A stretch of DNA of 64,000 nt from Pyxicephalus adspersus (Eukaryota; Chordata; Amphibia; Anura; Pyxicephalidae). A program made the translations under genes and the position numbers. Position 1 is the first letter of the stretch. Every line of letters starts with the position of its first letter. This document shows positions 57,221 through 64,000 of this stretch, piece after piece. Below the pieces are notes generated by a model that was not told where the DNA came from, ran no database searches, and saw nothing but the letters and a program-made list of their open reading frames with translations. The stretch covers positions 120,710,251 through 120,774,250 of the forward strand of contig NC_092861.1 of NCBI RefSeq assembly GCF_032062135.1, written 5' to 3'.

Positions 57221-57828
57221 TAAATTGGCATGATTGCACAAGATGCTACACATATAACCCCTAATTCATATGTTCCTTGCTATACATGTACCAGGTAAGT
57301 CTTTCCCATACTATATAAAACATACAGTGATTCAGCTGTTACACTGGTAGCCTTTACTTTTGTCATCTTTGCAGATGTGTGTATTCTTGGCTCAGTTTAA
57401 ATTACTGACTCATTATTTGTAAATTAATTTAACATACCTCTGCTGCAGTATTAATACATTATTATACATTTTGTATCGTTTTTGCACATTGTACTGTTTT
57501 TACACTTTGTAAATGTACTTTTTCAGTGTGGGATACTGACTTTTTTGCATCAGTTACTGACAATGAACTGGGGATCTCTGTAGTATGGTTGTGGCTTTTT
57601 GTGCAGTGAATGCTCGGAATATCATATGGGCAGAGATGAATAGCCAGGGGGTTTAATTATTGTGCAGAGACCTTGTCTAGAACACATTAATGCTTTTGAT
57701 ATCCAGGAAATTGTATTCTCCACTTTCTAGGGATGAAGCAGTAAAGATAAGAGAGCAAGGCAGTGCATCTGTTGTCTTTTTTGTTACTGCGTGAAGGGGT
57801 GTTTTTGCCTATTTCATTATTTGGTATG

Positions 57829-57842
57829 TGTGTGTATATATA
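57829..57842. repeat. TG/TA microsatellite at gap edge
   Basis: GTGTGTGTATATATA runs directly into the gap, and TGTGTGTGTG resumes shortly after it (57,912). The gap probably lies within or beside a TG/TA repeat. Confidence 0.7.
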
Positions 57843-57895
57843 NNNNNNNNNNNNNNNNNNNNNNNNNNNNNNNNNNNNNNNNNNNNNNNNNNNNN
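57843..57895. other. assembly gap, 53 N
   Basis: 53 undetermined bases. Any translation across it is meaningless. Confidence 0.99.
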
Positions 57896-59984
57896 AATCA
57901 TAAAACATAAAATGTGTGTGTGTGTTAAACCTTTGTATCTATTTGTGTAAAGTATAGTTGTAAGTGTCCAAGCCCAGCTGGTGAAAGCTGATCCTCTTGT
58001 TCTTGCCTCTAATGCATTTTTTTTTTTAGATTTTATGGGGAAAATCCACCAGTGCTATATTCCCAGCATTATGATGTCAAGAGCTCCCTGTGGTTTCTCC
58101 ATAGGGATGTTCAGCTCACAGTAGTGCAGTGGATGGGAAAGAATGTTGTAGAATGGGAGGGACTATGGTGGTTGCAGGTTGACCTGTGTTGTGAAGAGAC
58201 ATGGCAGTCAAAGGAGGACCTGGGGTGGAAGGATATCCTACTAATATAAAGAAATTTAACCTGCCCATACACCATTATTCTACCTTAGTATTTCCTAAAA
58301 TAAAAAAATTAAAGACAAAATGCACAAATAAAGTCCAGTTCAGCCAACAATCAATGCAGGGGATATGCCATGCTCTATCTTTTATACTAAAAGGTATTAC
58401 ATATCACAAGTAGGCACGTATAGACAATGTTTGGAAATTTTTGAAAATAAACCATTAAAAATGCAGGATGAAAGCATACATTTAATATTCACCCGTGGCA
58501 AAGTTACGGGTTTTTGTTTCTAGGCCACTACCTTTTTATTCTACCCTGTGTTCATCACCAACCTGTTTATCAACCACAGCATTGGAAAGCATTTGCAGGT
58601 ATGGGGAAGCATGTGACCATGTCCCTTTTGTGCCACTACATAATGTGTATGTGGCCGATCGCCAATGAGCACTGACTGTAAGCTTCTAATGGGTTTTCTA
58701 CTCAAGGTCCCAGTGGGTGAACAGGGCATTAAGGGAGCATGGGAAAATTAGTTATTGGAGGAGGTAGGCTATAAATGGAAACATGTTACTGTTCCTCAAA
58801 TAGAATGACAGGTTTGCACCTGTGCAGATGCACCTTACCTGTAAAGGTTATCACTGGCAAATATACATATAAGAGAGCAATAACCCTTATTATTCCAGTG
58901 AGGCAAGCCTAATAGAGATCTATTTTAGTAGAGACTTAAACCACAATTGAATTTGGTCTATATGTGGTTCATCCTGACCTATATTTACCCTAAGATAATT
59001 ATTGCAGTCGTTCCATAGGGCATTGTAGAAAAAACTGCTTTTCCAATTACCTTATTGCCATTAAGGTGTTCAGGGACCACAATCCCAGCTTCTGACTGAA
59101 AACTTAAGATGCAGAAAGGGGAAGTACATAGCATTTTCCTTACAGAAACATGGGGTCTGTTATTTCTAAGCTTCACGCGTGCAGTAGCTGTCGTGCTTGT
59201 AAAAAAGCATTTCTGGTGGAGCAAGAACAAAGAGCATCGGGCAAGGGTAGAAATATCACACACTAGGCATTTATCAGCTTCATATTTGTGCCACTAAAGA
59301 AAGCTGTCCTAATTATGTCCTAATAATATCCCTCTTTTATAGTTCAAGACTTATATTATAATGGATGACCTAAAGATTAAAGTGGACCTGAATGAAAAAA
59401 AAAATGAATATTTAAATTGTTATAGGGAACATTTGGAAATGTTATGTCAACGCTGCACCTACAATCTAATAGTTTCATATCTGCAGTGTGATATCTAAGC
59501 CAGTGCTACCTCTCATTGTTAGTCTTACTGGATTAAAAATGAGTTTTCCTTGCTGGTCACTCCTAAATTAGGAAGCAAAACCCTGCTTCCACCCAGATGG
59601 CTGCGTCCATTCAGAGACACACTACAGAACAAGGCATGGTCAGTTAGATCAGTCTTGGGAAAAGATTTGCTGGTATAAGACCACAAGCAATACAAGAGAC
59701 TAGTACTCTGACTGCCTTTTATGGGTTTTCAGTTCCTCTTTAATATTTTTGGCAGTAATACTGTTCAGTGCCTTGAAATCTTGGCTGGGATCTCAGATGC
59801 TTTTTGACAGCTTTGCTAGGAGTCCTGACATAATGGAGAACGGAAGGAAGGGGGGACCAGCAGTTGGATCCCACACTCCCAAAAGTGTTGAACCCTTATT
59901 ATTAAGAACATTCATCTATATATAGAATAAGAAATGGCAAATAAAAAGTAGAGGCAAATAATCTACTGTTTATTTTCTGCTCAA

Positions 59985-60285
59985 AAAAAGAAACCATTAA
60001 ATAAAAAAAGTCTGAACTGAAGCTAGCATCAAATGAATGAGCTTCCTTGCATATGTGCAGGAGTTATGACACTATGGCCTGGCCAATCAAGATACCTGAA
60101 GATTCCAAATTAAGAGGAAGGCCAGGTGAAAATGTTAAACATCTGTTAAGGAGCAAGAAGAGGAGGGTTTAGTTAAAATTGAGGACAGGCAGATAAGCCT
60201 ATTTTATTCCAGAAGAGACATGGCCACTAAAGACTCTGCCTATTCTGAATTATTTAATTGCAAGGTTTTGTTCTGCTTTACATTT
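59985..60285. repeat. TTAA MITE 'GCAGAACTAAA', copy 3 (diverged)
   Basis: Matches copy 1 in order: GGCCTGGCCAATCAAGATAC, AGGCAGATAAGCC, TTTTATTCCAGAAGAGACAT and the end GGTTTTGTTCTGCTTTA. Both termini are eroded. Confidence 0.5.
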
Positions 60286-62795
60286 ATAACATTTATTGAT
60301 GACAGTTTTAATATGTATATCTGAAAAACAATACCTAAATACAAATTATACATTTCGTTTTAACAAGTTAGAGAAACCAAATAGTGTGATCTATAGGTAA
60401 AATTCACTAAAGGCCAACAGCCGCACCCTGACCTTTATTCTTAAAATAAAGCTTACAAGATATTACGATGACGAATACAATGTCCTAAGGACAATTACCT
60501 TAAACTGGTTCAATTATGTTTTTTTTTTTTTTTTTTGCAGTTTTTCCTGACTTTCTCTGTGTGGACAGGGTATAAGATTTCAAGTGTTAGCTAGGCAATA
60601 ATTCATGGTGTGTGACTGCCATAACATAGAAGTCTTTCATTAAAGAAAATGCCATGCAAAATGTGCTGTGTAATATTTCCAAAGTAGTAATTAGCTGGCA
60701 ACTCTTTTCCTTCTATGGCTCCTGTATCAGCCTGTGTAAGGTAATTTATGTTTTTTTACTCTACTTTGTCAGGTAAACAAGAAAAACACCATCTAGTCAA
60801 AACACAGCATTGTCCAGCTAGGCAGAAAGCTGACTGTGTTTAGCAGGTTCTCCGACAAGTCTAGCTAGATCATATTTACGGAGACATCAGAGATGAGAAA
60901 TATCCTTCCTGTTTTCCAGCATGCTACATGGTTTTTGCACAGCACATTCCGTCATTTTTTCACCTTTACCAACAATGCTTGTACACACATACTATCGGCT
61001 AACCAGCCATGGAAAATTGGCAGTTTCTGCCACCAGGGCTTGGCAAAACCAGCTTCAAGGCCAACCTATGCCTTCCTGTAGAGCAGACCAGCTATATATA
61101 GCTAAAGTGCAAATACCCCGTGGGTGGGTCATATGTCTCCAGACATTCAGGAAATATCTTCTTTGCAGAGATGGTTTCACACATTCGATATACAGAGCAG
61201 GAGGAATAGAAAAATAGAAGTCTTGTCTATAGCAACTCTTCACATATTCATAGGTTAACAGAAATTTTAAAATATCTAGTTGTATTTTAGTTTCTATGTG
61301 CAGAATTTTATCTTTAATTTTAAAGTTCATTCTTTCAAGCTAATCAATTATTGTTGAGTCCAATGTGTTTAAGCAAAGAGAAGTCTGTGGAGGTTCTCCT
61401 TAATCTGGTACTCATCTAAGTGGCTTCCTAAATTGTACCAAATGTTAGAAACCTAACCCAGCCACCCACATGGATAAAGACCATTTCCAGGCAAAATCTG
61501 TCCTGGAGCCCACCCCTTCTGATTCATGTCCTACATTGTTCCTTACCTTGTGAAGCAAGATATACTTGCATAAATCTGCCATCCAGGTTCCTTGACAGTG
61601 TCTTTTCGCTGCGGGGATCCGTTGATCCAAGGCCACTCCATTATCTGTACCAGCTGGTCCCATATCATTGCTCAGCAGGATTCCCAAAGACCCCCACCGC
61701 TTGACAGCCAAAAAGAAGAGTGCATGCAGAGACATGGAAACCAGAAGAAGTACTCCTCTGGATGTTAACATAGGAGACAATGGCACTTTAGCATTACATA
61801 ACCACAATTTTATTTATCCCAGCCATGTAATAGGAAGGTTGGAGGGTTCATGTGAAAAGGAGGTTATTAGTTTGCTCAGGGATCAGCTTTAATTATCAGT
61901 ATAGTATTTGTCAAGGCAGATGTTGACTGTCCATGATGAAAAGTATGAAAGTTTGTCGGCCCATTCAGGGAGAACGTTTAACTGGCTACGTTTCCTATTC
62001 TTTCAAATGTTCTGCTTTATTCTCCATGTTTGTGATCTGTTTCTCTATGAATTACGCAATGTTTGGGTAGGATTTTTCTCAGAAGCATGAACTAATGACT
62101 TAGAAACCATTTGTAACTGCTACAGTGATGGTCTACTTCTGGAAATAACTGTGGGTTGCACAAGATTCTCTCTCATACATCAGGAAACAATGAAACATTA
62201 TGAGTAGTTGTAGCAGTTCTGAGCTCACTTCATCCACAGTGTACACAATGCCGAAGCTTTCACCTAAGACTGTTACACAGTAGAAATGCTCATTCTCAGC
62301 TTGGAAATGTGAACCTAAAAAATGATGAAATGGCCTTCAGTGGAGCTTCACTCTTGGGTTATATACTGTTGAAGATTGAACTTTGATTACAAACATTAAA
62401 GTGGACTTTTACTAAAGGCCTTTAGTGAAGTTGGGCCGAGTGGAACGCTGGAGGAATCACTGGTGGGGCTGTCAAACCATCACCTAATCATTCAGTCTTA
62501 GACGGGCTTGACATAGGTCATCAACACTTTGTGGATGATTGCATATACCAAATACTAATATAGTAATTACAGCAATAGTAATACAATAACTACTACAGAC
62601 TAGTTACAGTTGTAAAGAGAATCTTTTAGTCTTTGCACATAAAGAACTTGGGTTTGTAGTCTTGTTTAGCCAAATGGTGGTAGACATCTCCTTATTCACA
62701 TCTCATATGATTTTTATACAGAAGTAATAATACATAAACCTGTACAATTGATATAAAGCTTTTTACCTTAGTAGTAATTGAAACATTTTTTTTAG

Positions 62796-62944
62796 TTTCC
62801 AATGACTTGGATGGCGCCTTGTATCTTCCATACAAGACAATAGTGTCCACCATCAGCAGTATGGTCCTCAGTGAAGGAGAAGCACAGAAGCTTATTGAGA
62901 TTCTGATTGAGAAAAATGGCATCAAGCAAGATACTTGGCACACA
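62796..62944 (+). CDS. RRBP1: RRBP1, second coding exon (start of coiled-coil region)
   Basis: A 149-bp exon between acceptor TTTTTTTAG (ending 62,795) and donor GTAAGG (62,945). Joined to the previous exon (one base, G, plus TT) it gives valine. It then encodes SNDLDGALYLPYKTIVSTIS, SMVLSEGEAQKLIEILIEKN and GIKQDTWHT, ending on a complete codon. The LYLPYKT..ST...SMV..EGEAQ.LIEIL..K.GI.QDTWH pattern is the conserved segment that follows the repeat domain in vertebrate RRBP1 and precedes the long coiled coil. The next exon (expected to continue towards a basic ...QKGDP segment) is not in the window, so the gene is cut by the right edge. Confidence 0.93.
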
Positions 62945-64000
62945 GTAAGGCAATATTTTGTTGCAGATTTTATATCAAAGTTTTGAATGGCCTTTTTTTT
63001 TCTTTTTAGGAATATGTTATACACAGTGATGTGAAAATGCTATATGTAGATTTGTTGGCGGTTTGGGGAATGGTTTGTACAGTAGATGGCCATCTAGTTC
63101 TGAATATGTGTAATGCAGAACCTGTCAATATTTTTCTCAGCAACTATGGTTCCAGAAAACACTCTGCTCTTTTTTTTTTATTTTTTTTATTTTGTATTTT
63201 TTTTTTACCAACTGTATGTAAGTATAGATATATTTCATCTCCATGTATTAAGTGATCTATAGGGTCCTATGCACATTTGTGGAAGTTATGTCCTTCCACT
63301 AACTAGTCAAGATTCCCGAAGAATCCCAGAAGTATTTATTTTGTTCTGAACAAAGCCTCTTTCTTTTATTGCTGTCTATTTTCATATTGTAGACTTCTAA
63401 CTTCTTGTCAGGACAGAAAATAGTGGGGAAAAATCTTTAATGGGGATGCAGAGTAGAACACCTTTTTTACTAGAATTAGTTAATTAAAGTTTTCTTCTGG
63501 TCCATGTGACTGCTCCTTCCTTCATTTCTTGCTTGGGTACTTTTTCATACCCATTGAGTCACCTGCAATACAGGCAGATCGTGACTGATAGGTGGGCTCA
63601 GCAGTGTGCCGTGTACAGCTTTCTATTGTCAGCACAGCACCCTGACAGCAGTTTTCCAATAAACCTGTTGCACCCGGTGGGTAGGCTCTTATGGCAAGTT
63701 AGCTTGATAGGTGGGTGTCATTGTGGGAGATCATAAGCGGGGTGTACCCTAGGCAATGCTGATATGTGTTACTGAGGTTCCCTGATTGAAAGGACTGAAA
63801 TTCAATGAATGTAAGGGGCAAGCTGGAAATGTTAAGGCTGGGAATGAAAGAGATGATTATGGAAATTCTGCAGCCAGGAAATGATGTGGTCTGTTATCTG
63901 ACTTGTTGCATCTACTATTGCTTACTGTGGGAAGCTCGGTTACATTAGGGTTTTACTTTTGCTATGCAGAATTACTGCTACTAGCACACTTGCAGAGTCA
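62945..64000 (+). other. RRBP1: RRBP1 intron 3 (partial)
   Basis: Begins GTAAGGCA. T-rich runs near 63,170-63,207 are simple sequence. I find no segment matching the expected next RRBP1 exon up to the window end. Confidence 0.7.

Larger units (their letters stand above)
56797..62795 (+). other. RRBP1: RRBP1 intron 2
   Basis: From donor GTTGGT (56,797) to acceptor TTTTTTTAG (ending 62,795). It holds a tRNA-SINE fragment, a TG/TA microsatellite interrupted by an assembly gap, a MITE at 59.99 kb, and otherwise unremarkable AT-rich sequence. No further exon is recognised. Confidence 0.75.

Noticed and set aside
57687..57908. ORF across the N block
   Set aside because: Depends on undetermined bases.
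62945..64000. Next RRBP1 exon within the window
   Set aside because: I searched all plus-strand frames by eye for the expected QKGDP-like continuation and found none.

Overview
The window looks like vertebrate nuclear DNA, most probably from a frog and probably a ranoid. The only host gene I can support is split into small exons separated by long introns. Everything else is AT-rich DNA dense in transposon relics: L1 and L2 LINEs, hAT elements, and many short hairpin or TTAA-flanked MITEs of kinds abundant in ranoid genomes. Nothing suggests a bacterial, viral or plasmid origin. The species call is an inference from repeat content and protein divergence.

Layout: positions 1-43,500 hold no host exon I can recognise. 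They contain L2 3'-end copies, palindromic MITEs, two hAT elements with target-site duplications (12.6 kb and 34.9 kb), and one nearly complete L1 retrotransposon on the minus strand (16.1-21.4 kb). The L1 has a 16-bp perfect target-site duplication, a poly-A tail, a long open ORF2 and an ORF1 broken by one in-frame TGA. Nested clusters of TTAA-flanked MITEs lie at 32.6-34.2 kb and 42.06-43.3 kb, the second ending about 300 bp upstream of the proposed promoter.

Positions ~43,590 to the right edge hold the 5' part of RRBP1 (ribosome-binding protein 1, p180) on the plus strand. It consists of a probable non-coding first exon ending at 43,721, an intron of about 12 kb, a large first coding exon (55,731-56,796), an intron of about 6 kb, and a second coding exon (62,796-62,944). 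Its splice phase matches exactly. The rest of the gene, including nearly all of the C-terminal coiled coil, lies beyond the window. Intron 1 carries a 14-unit minisatellite (44,213-44,680) and several MITE/LINE copies. A 53-base assembly gap lies in intron 2.

The most interesting host-gene observation concerns the RRBP1 repeat domain. Mammalian p180 has lysine-rich decapeptides there. This protein instead has a Ser/Gln-rich repeat with a 14-residue period and one lysine per unit. The transposon side offers a young-looking L1 with a single obvious ORF1 lesion and an abnormal ORF2 start, plus several multi-copy hairpin families that can be defined from the copies inside this window alone.
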